NCBI GenBank assembly: GCA_018896645.1
Contig: JAHIMF010000075.1
Coordinates: 1-42,565, forward strand
DNA length: 42,565 nt
DNA from: Patescibacteria group bacterium
Lineage (GTDB): Bacteria; Patescibacteriota; Patescibacteriia; UBA2591; JABMQE01
Direction of reading: 5' to 3'
Shown here: positions 1 through 7,738 of the stretch, piece by piece
Layout of the letters: each line of letters starts with the position of its first letter
How positions within the stretch are numbered: position 1 is the stretch's first letter
The notes under the pieces: model-generated
Database searches by the model: none
Told to the model about the DNA's origin: nothing
The model's input: the letters and a program-made list of their open reading frames with translations, nothing else
Made by a program: the position numbers and the translations under genes

Positions 1-863
1 ATAAATCTGGAAAAAGGATAAGAAAAAATATCCAATTCCCCGGAAATTCTATCTACTCTAAACTTGAGCCAACCGCTAGGATTAACCTCCAGCACCTCCA
101 TCAAATCACCATCTTTATCAATCCCCTGCCACCCCGGCCCAAAATCCGGCCCTAATTTCTGTTTTAGCTCACTAAGTAATTCATCACCACCAGCCTTATT
201 AACTACTGTATTAACTTTATTAACCTTATTAACTTCATCATCAATAACATCAGCCCCTTTCTCTTTGTCAGACTTTATCAAATCCCCCTGCCCCAAATCA
301 TTCACCAGCACCGTATGCACCCTCTGCCCTGCCGGCAAATTCACGTTCTTCGCCTCTGTCTCCGCCTCGGCTTTTACATCATCAAGCGAGATAATTTTAT
401 TTTTAAAAGCCCTCAGCAATCCCTGGTAAGCAAACGAGTTTCTGATGCTCTCTAATATTTCGGGCGTAAAATCCGCCATAGTCACTTTCTTGGACTTTTC
501 GCCTGGCGCTAGGCCCATCTTTCTATTAAGACGGTTTAAATTCTCTTCAGCTATCTTAAAATTTGAGTCAATTTTTAAAGCCGCCTCATAGGCCTCCTGT
601 GCCTTTTCTAATTCGCCCTGGTTTTCAAAAATCACGCCAACATTATTTTTAGCGTCAGCGATTTTATCTATTTTTTGATAACACAAAATCGCCTGGTCAA
701 TATTGCCCTCTGCTTGATAAGCCACGCCCAGATTAAAAATAACTGTCTGATCAAGAGGCGCCAATTTCAAAGCTTGCTCATATAATTTTTGAGCTCTTTT
801 ATAATCTTGCTGACCAAACGCCTTGTTGCCGCGGTCAATTAATTTTGAGATGTCTTTTGACAC
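1..863 (-). CDS. TPR-repeat protein, C-terminus beyond the window
   Basis: I translated this frame by hand. It is open from a GTG at 861-863, just after an in-frame TAA, to the left edge of the window. The first ~120 residues are helical repeats of TPR type (GNKAFGQQDYKRAQKLYEQA, then NLGVAYQAEGNIDQAILCYQ, then NNVGVIFENQGELEKAQEAY), usually a protein-protein interaction scaffold. A linker follows that contains VNKVNKVNTVVNK, encoded by the GTTAATAAA repeat also found between genes in this window. The C-terminal part is a charged domain I do not recognise. No signal peptide or Shine-Dalgarno site is visible. The start is the weakest part of the call; an upstream ATT is the only nearby alternative. 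Confidence 0.75.
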   Translation of the reverse strand, partial: MSKDISKLIDRGNKAFGQQDYKRAQKLYEQALKLAPLDQTVIFNLGVAYQAEGNIDQAILCYQKIDKIADAKNNVGVIFENQGELEKAQEAYEAALKIDSNFKIAEENLNRLNRKMGLAPGEKSKKVTMADFTPEILESIRNSFAYQGLLRAFKNKIISLDDVKAEAETEAKNVNLPAGQRVHTVLVNDLGQGDLIKSDKEKGADVIDDEVNKVNKVNTVVNKAGGDELLSELKQKLGPDFGPGWQGIDKDGDLMEVLEVNPSGWLKFRVDRISGELDIFSYPFSRF

Positions 864-1495
864 AATTTATTATTTATTATTCCAGCCAGAGGGTGCCTGC
901 CCGCCTTTGGAGGGGTCAGCCTTTGGCTGATATTATTCTTTTTTATTAATTTGTTGCGCTTCGCCCTGAACCAGAGGTTCTCGGTTCTGGGCTTCGCTTT
1001 TATTGATTTATTAACTTTACCTGTGGTGAGTCGCATCGAACCGTTAACTGTCAACAATTATCAATTAATATCAACTAATTTCTATCAATATCTATAAATT
1101 TCTACCATGCACGCCAACACAGTCGTGATATCAGTAGATATTAGTATCTCAATTTCTTCGTTATTAACTTTATTAACTATCATTAGCCATACCCTTTATT
1201 TTCCTGGCCTGAGTTTGTCGAATGGCTTTATTTCTCTATTTCTTGCTTTAATGTTTTTTTGCTTTAATGTTTTTTTGCTTTAATGTTTTTTTGCTTTAAT
1301 GTTTTTTTGCTTTCTTGCTTTAATGTTTTCTTGCTTTAATGTTTTCTTGCTTTAATGTTTTCTTGCTTTCTTGCTTTAATGTTTTCTTGCTTTCTTGCTT
1401 TAATGATTACTCTTCCATTATAATTATACCACATCTCACCTTTACAAGCTACATGTGGACAAAAATTAAGCAATATGCTATGGTGTATTTATCCT
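864..1495. other. gene-free interval with repeats and a hairpin
   Basis: No credible gene on either strand. At about 964-993 there is a hairpin with GAACC/GGTTC arms inside GCCC/GGGC. The rest is AT-rich TTATTAAC-type repeat and, from 1241, a tandem array. Short ORFs here are low-complexity readings of repeats. Confidence 0.6.
1241..1405. repeat. tandem array of a ~16-bp unit
   Basis: About nine to ten copies of TTTTTTTGCTTTAATG, changing to TTTTCTTGCTTTAATG in the right half, with some extra TTTCTTGC half-units. The units are adjacent without spacers, so this is a minisatellite and not a CRISPR array. It lies just upstream of tRNA-Asp. Confidence 0.85.
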
Positions 1496-1573
1496 GGGGT
1501 CGTAGCTCAGCTTGGTTAGAGCGTCTGCCTGTCACGCAGAAGGTCGAGGGTTCGAGTCCCTTCGGCCCCGCCA
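1496..1573 (+). tRNA. tRNA-Asp (GTC)
   Basis: The acceptor stem GGGGTCG pairs with CGGCCCC. The D arm contains TAGCTCAGCTTGGTTAGAG. The anticodon loop CTGTCAC gives anticodon GTC, and the T arm contains GGTTCGAGTCCC. The CCA end is encoded (1571-1573). A hairpin with CTCCAC/GTGGAG arms follows at 1583-1598. Confidence 0.97.
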
Positions 1574-1703
1574 CACTTCGCTCCACTAAAGTGGAGCTTC
1601 GTGTGGCTTTCAGCCATCACTTCTAAAAGCAAAATTGTTAATGTTTTGAAAGCGAAGCGTGTCACCCGACCTGTCCCCCGAAGCGCTCCGTCGCGCTCCG
1701 TCG

Positions 1704-1749
1704 CCAGAGCTTTGGAGCGTCGGTGACCAGAGCTTTGGAGCGTCGGTGA
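1704..1749. repeat. two perfect 23-bp direct repeats
   Basis: CCAGAGCTTTGGAGCGTCGG plus TGA occurs twice in tandem (1704-1726 and 1727-1749). It sits in a G+C-richer patch between tRNA-Asp and the GIY-YIG gene, preceded by diverged CGCTCCGTCG copies. Confidence 0.85.
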
Positions 1750-1819
1750 CTTTAGCGAAGGGGGAAGCTTTAGTAAAGGGTGACAACGAAGGGTGACAGT
1801 ATATCTAATATATTTTGTT

Positions 1820-2062
1820 ATGTATTTTGTTTATTTGCTAAAATTAGTAAATAGAAAAATTTATACTGGATCAACTCCTGACATCAAACATAGAATTAAA
1901 GAACATAAACTAGGAAAATGTAAAGCGACAAAAGACTTTCGTCCAGTAAAATTAATTTGGTGCTGTATTTTTCCTAAGAGACTTCAAGCAAGACGCTTTG
2001 AAAATTATTTAAAAACTGGATCAGGCCAAGCATTCCGAAATAAAAGACTGATTTGCAACTAA
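1820..2062 (+). CDS. GIY-YIG nuclease-domain protein, stand-alone
   Basis: This is an 80-residue single-domain GIY-YIG protein of the UvrC N-terminal-like type often seen as a stand-alone gene. Visible are the VYLLK strand, IYTGST in place of YIG, the helix-start arginine in HRIKEHKLGK, and the glutamate-bearing RRFENYLKTGSG segment. I chose the ATG at 1820 because the family normally starts at M-x-FVYLL; an upstream ATG at 1793 would add nine hydrophobic residues. It may cut DNA, but the substrate is unknown and no partner gene adjoins it. Confidence 0.8.
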   Translation: MYFVYLLKLVNRKIYTGSTPDIKHRIKEHKLGKCKATKDFRPVKLIWCCIFPKRLQARRFENYLKTGSGQAFRNKRLICN

Positions 2063-2321
2063 AAACGCCTGTGTATATCTCTCCTTGCCTAAAATCCCCT
2101 AAAACGCTATAATAAACAAAGAAACCAAGAAATAAAGAAATATAGAAATAAAAAGAAATAACTAAAAAAACTCCAATGACTAGTCTTCATTTCTTAATTT
2201 CTTTATTTCTTAATTTCTTTTTCCCTAAAATCCTCTCACTAATAATAAAAAATAAGCTGTTTTTAATCCCCACCAGGCATTAAATAATTTAAATATTAAC
2301 ATTTTAATTTTAAGAAAAACT

Positions 2322-2501
2322 ATGGCAGAAGACACATTAGTCGTAGGCTCAAAAGTTAAGGCCTACATCAAATCAAAGGGTTGCCATACATCTAGTGACG
2401 CACTCGGGGCTCTGAACGAAAAAGTTCATGAAATCCTCGATAAGGCCACCGCAAGATGTCAAGGCAACAAACGTTCAACAGTGAAGCCGCAGGATATGTA
2501 A
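2322..2501 (+). CDS. bacterial histone-fold protein
   Basis: A 59-residue ORF that begins MAEDTLVVGSKVKAYIKSKG and ends NKRSTVKPQDM. The layout is that of a minimal histone fold: a short first helix (KVKAYIKSKG), a long central helix (SSDALGALNEKVHEILDKAT) and a final helix after the R51-x-T53-x4-D58 signature. That Arg-Thr/Asp signature is the structural hallmark of archaeal histones and of small bacterial histones such as Bdellovibrio Bd0055. It would be expected to bind DNA as a dimer; stacking into filaments cannot be judged. There is no strong Shine-Dalgarno site, and a strong terminator follows directly. The family call rests on my recognition of the pattern. Confidence 0.75.
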   Translation: MAEDTLVVGSKVKAYIKSKGCHTSSDALGALNEKVHEILDKATARCQGNKRSTVKPQDM

Positions 2502-2518
2502 GTTTGAGCGCGGATTCG

Positions 2519-2577
2519 AGGTCCTCCTATGTTTTGAGGACCTAACTAAAAAATCCTCTTTTTTATGAGGATTTTTT
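2519..2577. terminator. double terminator after the histone gene
   Basis: The first hairpin is AGGTCCTC (2519-2526) with GAGGACCT (2536-2543). The second has arms AAAAAATCCTC and GAGGATTTTTT at 2548-2577, so it has a U tract on either strand. Confidence 0.85.
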
Positions 2578-2644
2578 GGTTGGCTAATATTAGCCAATTT
2601 ATCCTTTAAAAAAACAGATATCCATTATTTTTAAACCTCCACCC

Positions 2645-2673
2645 TTGACTTTTTAAAAAATCTATGCTATATT
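2645..2673 (+). promoter_or_regulatory. sigma-70 type promoter for the 2.8-5.1 kb operon
   Basis: TTGACT (2645-2650), a 17-bp spacer and TATATT (2668-2673). It leaves a leader of about 85 nt before the first gene, in which TCCCT and AGGGA segments could pair. Confidence 0.75.
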
Positions 2674-2765
2674 TAAACAATTATAAATCGTACTTCCCTA
2701 GGCCCTATTTGGGGTAAACAGGGATGTTTGACAACCGAAAAACTTCAATAATAAGGAGGCATGAA

Positions 2766-3680
2766 ATGGCAAAGGAAAAAACTGGAACAATGGCCGGTGC
2801 TGCTGTGATAGCCGGAGCAGGCATTGAAGCTGGCAAGGGAATAATCCGTGACCTTGCTAAAAATGTGGGGGAACATCTAACCAGCCAGTTCAAAGAAAGC
2901 ATTGGCGGACTCGGCGTAAAAGATGAAGGCAACTACAATGCCGTCATCAACGCCTGGGCCACTGCCACGGGAAAAAAGGAAAATGATCAGGGTGAAAAAA
3001 TTGAAGTCCTGGTATTTTCTGATGGCGTAACTAACGCCAAAAAGCTGGAAACATGGATGAAGAAAAAGTTAACCTCACGGCAACAACGCTGGTTCATAAG
3101 AGTCATCGCCAATATGCTGGCCGATGAACTTGCAGTTCGGGAAAAGGGCACTGAAAAAAAAGATGCCTTATCTGTCACCGAAGCCGCGATTGTTATCGCC
3201 CGTGAACTTAATAGCCTAGTAAAGGATTATCCTGACGAAAATGAATGGATAACCGCTCTCTACGCGCGACGGCTTATCAAGCAGGACTATCTTGATGAGG
3301 GCTACCAGCTTTTCAAGCAATACCTCATTGCCGCGGGAGAGGTGTGGGAGGAAGTTATTGAAAAGATGCGGGACCGAACCAAAGAAGCCGAGCAAAGATA
3401 TCAAGTTTTTATGTTAGAACTTGCTGGAGCCGAGATAATTGACGATTGGCTCGACTCTTCCGATGGATCCGCATCAAAATCCTTTCGAACAAGTATCGGC
3501 TCTATGACTCGGGAAAAGGCCATAAAAACCCTAGGGCAGTTAGTCGCCTTGCCTAACGATAAACAACGCACGAAAATGGCAAGTGTCCGAGGGTTAATGA
3601 AAGTTAATACTCTCGCCGCAAGAATGCGAGCCCGCGCTAAAAAGGTGAGGCAGGAAACCAAGCGCCTCAAGAAAAAATAA
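2766..3680 (+). CDS. helical protein of unknown function, operon gene 1
   Basis: A 304-residue protein I do not recognise. The ATG at 2766 has an ideal AAGGAGG six bases upstream, so I prefer it to an ATG at 2724. The first ~30 residues are Gly/Ala-rich (MAGAAVIAGAGIEAG), the middle is long amphipathic helices, and the last 30 residues are strongly basic (RMRARAKKVRQETKRLKKK), suggesting nucleic acid or membrane-surface binding. There is no signal peptide or clear membrane helix. Base composition is richer in G+C than nearby genes. It is the first gene of a two-gene unit with its own promoter and terminator, so it probably works with the membrane protein downstream. Confidence 0.85.
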   Translation: MAKEKTGTMAGAAVIAGAGIEAGKGIIRDLAKNVGEHLTSQFKESIGGLGVKDEGNYNAVINAWATATGKKENDQGEKIEVLVFSDGVTNAKKLETWMKKKLTSRQQRWFIRVIANMLADELAVREKGTEKKDALSVTEAAIVIARELNSLVKDYPDENEWITALYARRLIKQDYLDEGYQLFKQYLIAAGEVWEEVIEKMRDRTKEAEQRYQVFMLELAGAEIIDDWLDSSDGSASKSFRTSIGSMTREKAIKTLGQLVALPNDKQRTKMASVRGLMKVNTLAARMRARAKKVRQETKRLKKK

Positions 3681-3726
3681 CGGAACAGAAAAAACGGTTA
3701 AGCAAAGGTAAAAAAGGGGGTTTATG

Positions 3727-5118
3727 ATGCCTGACAAAGATGGAGTGGAAGGAACGATCGATAAGGTGGCCGAAGAAACAAAAGCCTTCTTCCAAAAGCT
3801 GGAAGATTGGCTAAAAGAGGGAAAGGTGCCATTGCTGGCCTTTATCCTCGCGGCCATTTATGTGGTAGGGAGAAAATGGGGCGATGAGATTGTTGAATGG
3901 CTTGAAGGATTTATGGACATTGCGGGCGCCTACAGCGAGCGTCTCGCTCTTCATGGAAAAAGGATAATCAGAAGAGTAAGAGACAGGGCCAAGCGATATA
4001 GTATAATCTATCGCTGGGCGGCCTTGATTCTCTTGGGCGTTGCTATTATATTCCTTCTGATCGGTTCTGGCTGGCCAGGATATTGGGCAGGCGGGACTGT
4101 TGTGGGAATATTCCTGATAGTTCTTGCAATCCTCTACCCAGTATTAATAGGTGTAATCCTTGGTTCCGTTGCCAATGGTTTAAGTAAAATCAATAAAAAA
4201 TGGACTGCCCTTCAACTGGCAATCAGATGGGTCAACGGACTCATGCTTGCTGTCTTGCTTTTTCTGACTCTCTGGGCAATTCATTTGGATATTGGCAGGG
4301 ACTTCTATGGCCTGGCAGTACTGGCAGTTTGCACAGCACTGGCGGTTACAATCTTTGCTGTTATTGTTGGTAAATCTGGCAATCTGCTTTACTACCTAGC
4401 CATAATTACGCTGGTGGCTAGCGTGATAGGTTATGCCTTTTTCTATGGTTTCTTTGAGGCCGGCAAAACAGAGGCCGACTTGGCAAACATCATACAAGCG
4501 GGTGGCGCTAACATTTATGGCCAACCCCGAACTAGCCAAGTTCAACTGCCCCTTCACAAGCGGGAAGGCAAGAATAGAATTGCCTCCACTGTCTTGAAAG
4601 ACAGCACTGATGTCGGAGAGTTCATGGTGTTTGACCAAGAGGGCTTTAAGCCAAACGGGAAAGGAGAGCTCCTAATTGGGATAATTCGTAAAACTCCCAA
4701 GGGTTACTTAGGAAGGGAACAAGATAAGTATTATGTTCCCAGTCGACTAGTAACCCTCTATCGATTAGGAGGCCCGAAAAGGGAGGTTACAAAGCCCCCT
4801 CCGCCTGACGATGACTCCACGAGCGCCCAGGAGGAGCGCGGTGATGTCGAACCAAGACCGACTCCTGCCACGACTCCGTCGACTTACGCCTCTGGCACCC
4901 CGGTTCACCTCGAACCCCATGAAGTCAAATTCTTTGGCTTGAGGGTCCGGGCGAACCAGTTAATAACGTTTAGGACCAATGTGGCTGACTGGTGGTTATT
5001 AGACAGCAACGGAGACATCCATTTTGCCAAAACCCGAGTTCGTTGGCGAGTTGACACTCCAGGTGAAATAACCGTGAAGGGGGGCAACCGTCCTATGACA
5101 CTCTGGGTAGATCTTTAA
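3727..5118 (+). CDS. six-helix membrane protein with soluble C-terminal domain, operon gene 2
   Basis: A 463-residue protein I do not recognise. Hydrophobic segments lie at about residues 34-47, 97-114, 121-150, 170-186, 194-214 and 221-243. After them come a soluble region (250-355), a Pro/Asp/Ser/Thr-rich linker near 358-395 (KPPPPDDDST) and a C-terminal domain of about 65 residues that looks beta-rich. GGGGG upstream could serve either ATG 3724 or ATG 3727; 3727 has the more usual spacing. It lies 46 bp after gene 1 and ends 12 bp before a strong terminator. The linker and terminal domain suggest exposure at the cell surface or interaction with a partner, but this is inference. Confidence 0.85.
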   Translation: MPDKDGVEGTIDKVAEETKAFFQKLEDWLKEGKVPLLAFILAAIYVVGRKWGDEIVEWLEGFMDIAGAYSERLALHGKRIIRRVRDRAKRYSIIYRWAALILLGVAIIFLLIGSGWPGYWAGGTVVGIFLIVLAILYPVLIGVILGSVANGLSKINKKWTALQLAIRWVNGLMLAVLLFLTLWAIHLDIGRDFYGLAVLAVCTALAVTIFAVIVGKSGNLLYYLAIITLVASVIGYAFFYGFFEAGKTEADLANIIQAGGANIYGQPRTSQVQLPLHKREGKNRIASTVLKDSTDVGEFMVFDQEGFKPNGKGELLIGIIRKTPKGYLGREQDKYYVPSRLVTLYRLGGPKREVTKPPPPDDDSTSAQEERGDVEPRPTPATTPSTYASGTPVHLEPHEVKFFGLRVRANQLITFRTNVADWWLLDSNGDIHFAKTRVRWRVDTPGEITVKGGNRPMTLWVDL

Positions 5119-5129
5119 ACCCAAAATAA

Positions 5130-5170
5130 GGGGCGTTCGATAATAAAAAAATCGAACGCCCTCTTTTTAT
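5130..5170 (+). terminator. intrinsic terminator of the 2.8-5.1 kb operon
   Basis: A perfect 11-bp stem GGGCGTTCGAT / ATCGAACGCCC (5131-5161) with an A-rich loop, followed by CTCTTTTTATT. Confidence 0.92.
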
Positions 5171-5192
5171 TATTCTCTCTATACAAAATATT

Positions 5193-5582
5193 CTATTTTG
5201 CCCCCACAAAAGCCTTAAACACGAATGTCAAAATCGCATAACTAGTAAAAATAATTAACAATCCCAAAGTTGACCAGACCAAAATATCTTTGCCTTTTTT
5301 TATTCTTTGCTCATTCCCGCCGGAAAGCATCCACATAAATCCGCCATAAATAAACATTACTAAAGCTAATGAGCCCACAACACCTAACAAGGTTTGAATA
5401 AAATTACCAATACATTCCTGAACTGAATCGCATTGCAGGGGATTTGAGATCCCATTCCCCGATTCTTCGTGTCCTGCGGCCTGCTCCTCTGCCCCCGCAA
5501 AACCAAAACTTCCGAAAAAGAGGACGAGGCAGAGAAGGCAAGCAATGGATAATTTTAATAAAAAGGTTTTTTTGGTTTGCAT
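5193..5582 (-). CDS. T4SS-pilin type membrane protein
   Basis: A 129-residue protein with an N-terminal signal segment (LSIACLLCLVLFFGSFGFAGA), a short polar region with two cysteines (CDSVQEC), and two hydrophobic helices around a positively charged loop (LALVMFIYGGFMWMLSGGNE, then KKGKDILVWSTLGLLIIFTS). This IYGGF-W-SGGN-KKGK arrangement matches the TrbC/VirB2-like pilin family common in CPR genomes. The processed subunit would sit in the membrane and could form a secretion or DNA-uptake pilus. No other T4SS gene is in the window. The ATG at 5582 gives a complete signal peptide. Confidence 0.85.
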   Translation of the reverse strand: MQTKKTFLLKLSIACLLCLVLFFGSFGFAGAEEQAAGHEESGNGISNPLQCDSVQECIGNFIQTLLGVVGSLALVMFIYGGFMWMLSGGNEQRIKKGKDILVWSTLGLLIIFTSYAILTFVFKAFVGAK

Positions 5583-5590
5583 GGGGGTCT

Positions 5591-5620
5591 AATAATTGAT
5601 AATTGATAATTGATAATTTT
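5591..5620. repeat. (GATAATT)n microsatellite, intergenic copy
   Basis: About four 7-bp units upstream of the pilin gene. The same array occurs inside lgt, the O-antigen ligase gene and uvrC. Confidence 0.9.
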
Positions 5621-5683
5621 TTCTGTGTTTTTATTATAGCATGGGTCATGAAAACATAAAAATATAAGCTACAGGCGTATAAG

Positions 5684-5959
5684 TTACAGGCTGAGCAATG
5701 AGAGGAATCTTCTATAAAGATCCTTTTTACCCCGATGATCTATTTTAGTAATCAAGATGCTTAAGCCTTTCCACTTGAAAATAATTCGAAAATCGCCGAT
5801 TCGGAAACGGTAAAAGCCACCGCCAAGGGGTTTAGTAAAACGCAAAGGTTCTTCCCGAGTGCAGTAGTCTTCGATTTTATTGACAATCCTTTTCTGAATA
5901 TCAACCGGCAGTTTACTCAAACGTTTATCAACTTTTTTGGCGAAGTTATAACCAATCAT
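5684..5959 (-). CDS. RelE/ParE-type toxin
   Basis: A 91-residue RelE-superfamily protein: KKVDKRLSKLPVDIQKRIVN, then PLGGGFYRFRIGDFRIIFKW and LITKIDHRGKKDLYRR. The YRFRIGDFRIIF strand and the HRGK..YRR end are typical of RelE-like mRNA interferases. The gene overlaps the antitoxin by 4 bp (ATGA), so the two are translationally coupled, with the antitoxin first. The toxin target is not shown by the sequence. Confidence 0.88.
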   Translation of the reverse strand: MIGYNFAKKVDKRLSKLPVDIQKRIVNKIEDYCTREEPLRFTKPLGGGFYRFRIGDFRIIFKWKGLSILITKIDHRGKKDLYRRFLSLLSL

Positions 5960-6225
5960 AGGCCGAGCCTTTTCTTAACTTCTTCGCCAGAGACTACACC
6001 CGAGGCAATAGATTCTTCCATTTCTTTTTGAAACTCCGGAGAAGCGGCTTCAATGTCTTCTAAAAGCTCATCTAATTCTTCTAAGGATTTAGCGCCAATA
6101 AAAAAGCCGCAAGTCAAACCTTTATCATCAACAAATTTAACTAGCCCTTTGGAATTTTTCCAAGGTAAAGACTCAAGCATTGACACAGGAGCAGTTTTAG
6201 TTTTAAATGAGGCCGGAAGAGCCAT
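5956..6225 (-). CDS. antitoxin partner of the RelE-type toxin
   Basis: An 89-residue acidic protein directly upstream of, and overlapping, the toxin. Its middle segment (KGLVKFVDDKGLTCGFFIGA) is strand-rich and the C-terminus is helical (LEELDELLEDIEAASPEFQK), as expected for a toxin-wrapping tail. I do not see a clear ribbon-helix-helix or Phd motif, so the DNA-binding class is unknown. The assignment rests mainly on gene order and coupling. Confidence 0.7.
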   Translation of the reverse strand: MALPASFKTKTAPVSMLESLPWKNSKGLVKFVDDKGLTCGFFIGAKSLEELDELLEDIEAASPEFQKEMEESIASGVVSGEEVKKRLGL

Positions 6226-6323
6226 AAAAATAAAATTAAAGATGATACAGACTTTTCTTTGTTTTTATTATAGCATGAATCATTAAAGCATAAAAACATA
6301 AAAACAATATAGCAGTACAACAA

Positions 6324-6986
6324 TTAAATCCTTATTCCCCTGTTTTTGCAAAAGTTTTTAACTTCTATAAGCAGGACTTTCTTAACTTTTGACCAAGTGG
6401 CGGTTTTATCAAATAACTTTATTCTTGTATCTCTTCCTTCTCCATCAGCATCTTGAAAATAAATCAAGGCTCGCAAGCAAGTATAAATATCATACTCTGG
6501 ATGTTTCTCCTGAACAAACTCTAAAATCTGACCCAATGTATATCTTTTCAAAAGATAGTAAATGTCAAAAAAATCTCTTTGCCTGCCCCGCTGAACTATA
6601 GCAATTATTTTCATGGCGGTGATATCTTCAACACTCGCCAAATTGATATCTGAAAACTTAACAAAATCTCTAATCAGAGGATACGGATAATAAAAAGCAG
6701 TAAGATCAACATTCCTGATGACAGTTCTAAAATCAGAGGATGTGGCTTCGGTAATTTTTATTTTAGTGTTTATAAAATTTTTCTTGAACTCTGATAATAA
6801 AATAAGCGGTCTTATTTTTGTTTCTTTATAAAAATCAAAATCCACTGAAGTCCGATGCCCAATCTGCAAAGCTAAAGCCGTGCCACCAGCCAGATAAAAT
6901 TTATACTTCTTAAAAAAAGAGAGTGTCTCTAAAATTTCTTTCTGACTTTTGGATAATATTTCTGGATATAATTTATCGATAGTCAT
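6324..6986 (-). CDS. AbiEii-family nucleotidyltransferase (toxin-like)
   Basis: A 220-residue nucleotidyltransferase of the AbiEii/AbiGii family. It shows the family core FYLAGGTALALQIGHRTSVD (GGTAL at 34-38, metal-binding D49-x-D51), then ASVEDITAMKIIAIVQRGRQ, RDFFDIYYLL and a helical C-terminus. Family members act as toxins in type IV systems, modifying tRNA or other RNA ends with nucleotides. It starts 4 bp after the 103-residue gene upstream, which is the likely antitoxin. It is the last gene of a four-gene run starting at 8153. Confidence 0.85.
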   Translation of the reverse strand: MTIDKLYPEILSKSQKEILETLSFFKKYKFYLAGGTALALQIGHRTSVDFDFYKETKIRPLILLSEFKKNFINTKIKITEATSSDFRTVIRNVDLTAFYYPYPLIRDFVKFSDINLASVEDITAMKIIAIVQRGRQRDFFDIYYLLKRYTLGQILEFVQEKHPEYDIYTCLRALIYFQDADGEGRDTRIKLFDKTATWSKVKKVLLIEVKNFCKNRGIRI

Positions 6987-6990
6987 GACT

Positions 6991-7302
6991 TTAAAACTTT
7001 GGATTAATATCTAAAATCGCCTCCTGGTATTTTTGAGTCGGTACTTTGACATCTAAAATTCTAGTCCAAAAATTTAATGACCGCGGATACCAAGTGCCTC
7101 TTCGTGGTTCTTTTAAAACTCGCTTGATTTCACGAGGTTGATAGATTTGGAACAGCCATTTGACCTGTTCTTCCGTGCCACAATTCAAAACCTGCATGAT
7201 AATTTCTTTTTTATCACGAGGATTATCAATCCGCATCTTGGAAATATTATTTGACCAAAGCGCTGACTGCAAAAATTTTGGCGGTTTTTTATTTTTTCTC
7301 AT
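6991..7302 (-). CDS. probable partner (antitoxin) of the AbiEii-family protein
   Basis: A 103-residue protein with ALWSNNISKMRIDNPRDKKE and the pattern VKWLFQIYQPREIKRVL..PRRGTWYPRSLNFWTRIL. I recognise this W(Y/F)PRSLNFW pattern as a small family (I believe DUF6922) that regularly precedes AbiEii-like nucleotidyltransferases. It overlaps hepT by 14 bp and ends 4 bp before the AbiEii gene. An antitoxin role is inferred from context. It is shorter than canonical AbiEi and lacks an obvious winged helix. Confidence 0.7.
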   Translation of the reverse strand: MRKNKKPPKFLQSALWSNNISKMRIDNPRDKKEIIMQVLNCGTEEQVKWLFQIYQPREIKRVLKEPRRGTWYPRSLNFWTRILDVKVPTQKYQEAILDINPKF

Positions 7303-7738
7303 ATTTTATCTTCTCTAAATAATCAGAGACATAGCCCAAAAATTCCTCAAAATCGCCCAGGTTATTTTGCATTTTATCATGCAATTCTTCTTCAGTAACA
7401 TGATAATAATCGTGAACCAGGCGATTACGATAACTTGCCATTTTTCGAAAAACTACTGCTCTGTCATCTGGGATAATGCCTAACTTTGACAAACTCAAAA
7501 ATATTGAACCATAATCTTTTTGAATACCTTCACCGGGTGTCTTTGCCAAAATATGCGTACCCAAACTAATCATGCCTTCAATGGCTCGCTGGAGCCGATA
7601 AGCAACCTGGTCAATTGCTGTTTGGTTCTTTTGAAATTCTGCCAATGACAAATCCTGATACTTTTTAAGAATATCAATAGACTTTTCAATATCATTCATT
7701 AATGTTTTAACCTTTTCTATGTCTAGGTTAAGCTCCAT
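7289..7738 (-). CDS. hepT: HepT-like ribonuclease toxin
   Basis: A 149-residue all-helical HEPN protein of the HepT/DUF86 family. The RX4HXY active-site motif is R104-NRLV-H109-D-Y111 within YRNRLVHDYYHV. Further family features are AIEGMISLGTHI and a helical C-terminus. HepT is an RNase that its partner MntA inactivates by adding AMP to the motif tyrosine. It overlaps mntA by 11 bp and the next gene by 14 bp, showing tight translational coupling. Length is normal for the family. Confidence 0.9.
   Translation of the reverse strand: MELNLDIEKVKTLMNDIEKSIDILKKYQDLSLAEFQKNQTAIDQVAYRLQRAIEGMISLGTHILAKTPGEGIQKDYGSIFLSLSKLGIIPDDRAVVFRKMASYRNRLVHDYYHVTEEELHDKMQNNLGDFEEFLGYVSDYLEKIKYEKK

Noticed and set aside
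64-429. 121-codon plus-strand ORF rich in Ser/Thr/Pro
   Set aside because: It is the antisense of the TPR gene, whose minus-strand reading gives recognisable TPR repeats.
839-1057. 72-codon minus-strand ORF
   Set aside because: It reads through hairpin and TTATTAAC repeats and overlaps the start of the TPR gene; no protein-like pattern.
1241-1405. Possible CRISPR array
   Set aside because: The units are contiguous without unique spacers, and no cas gene is present anywhere in the window.
1339-1626. 95-codon plus-strand ORF
   Set aside because: It runs from the minisatellite straight through tRNA-Asp.
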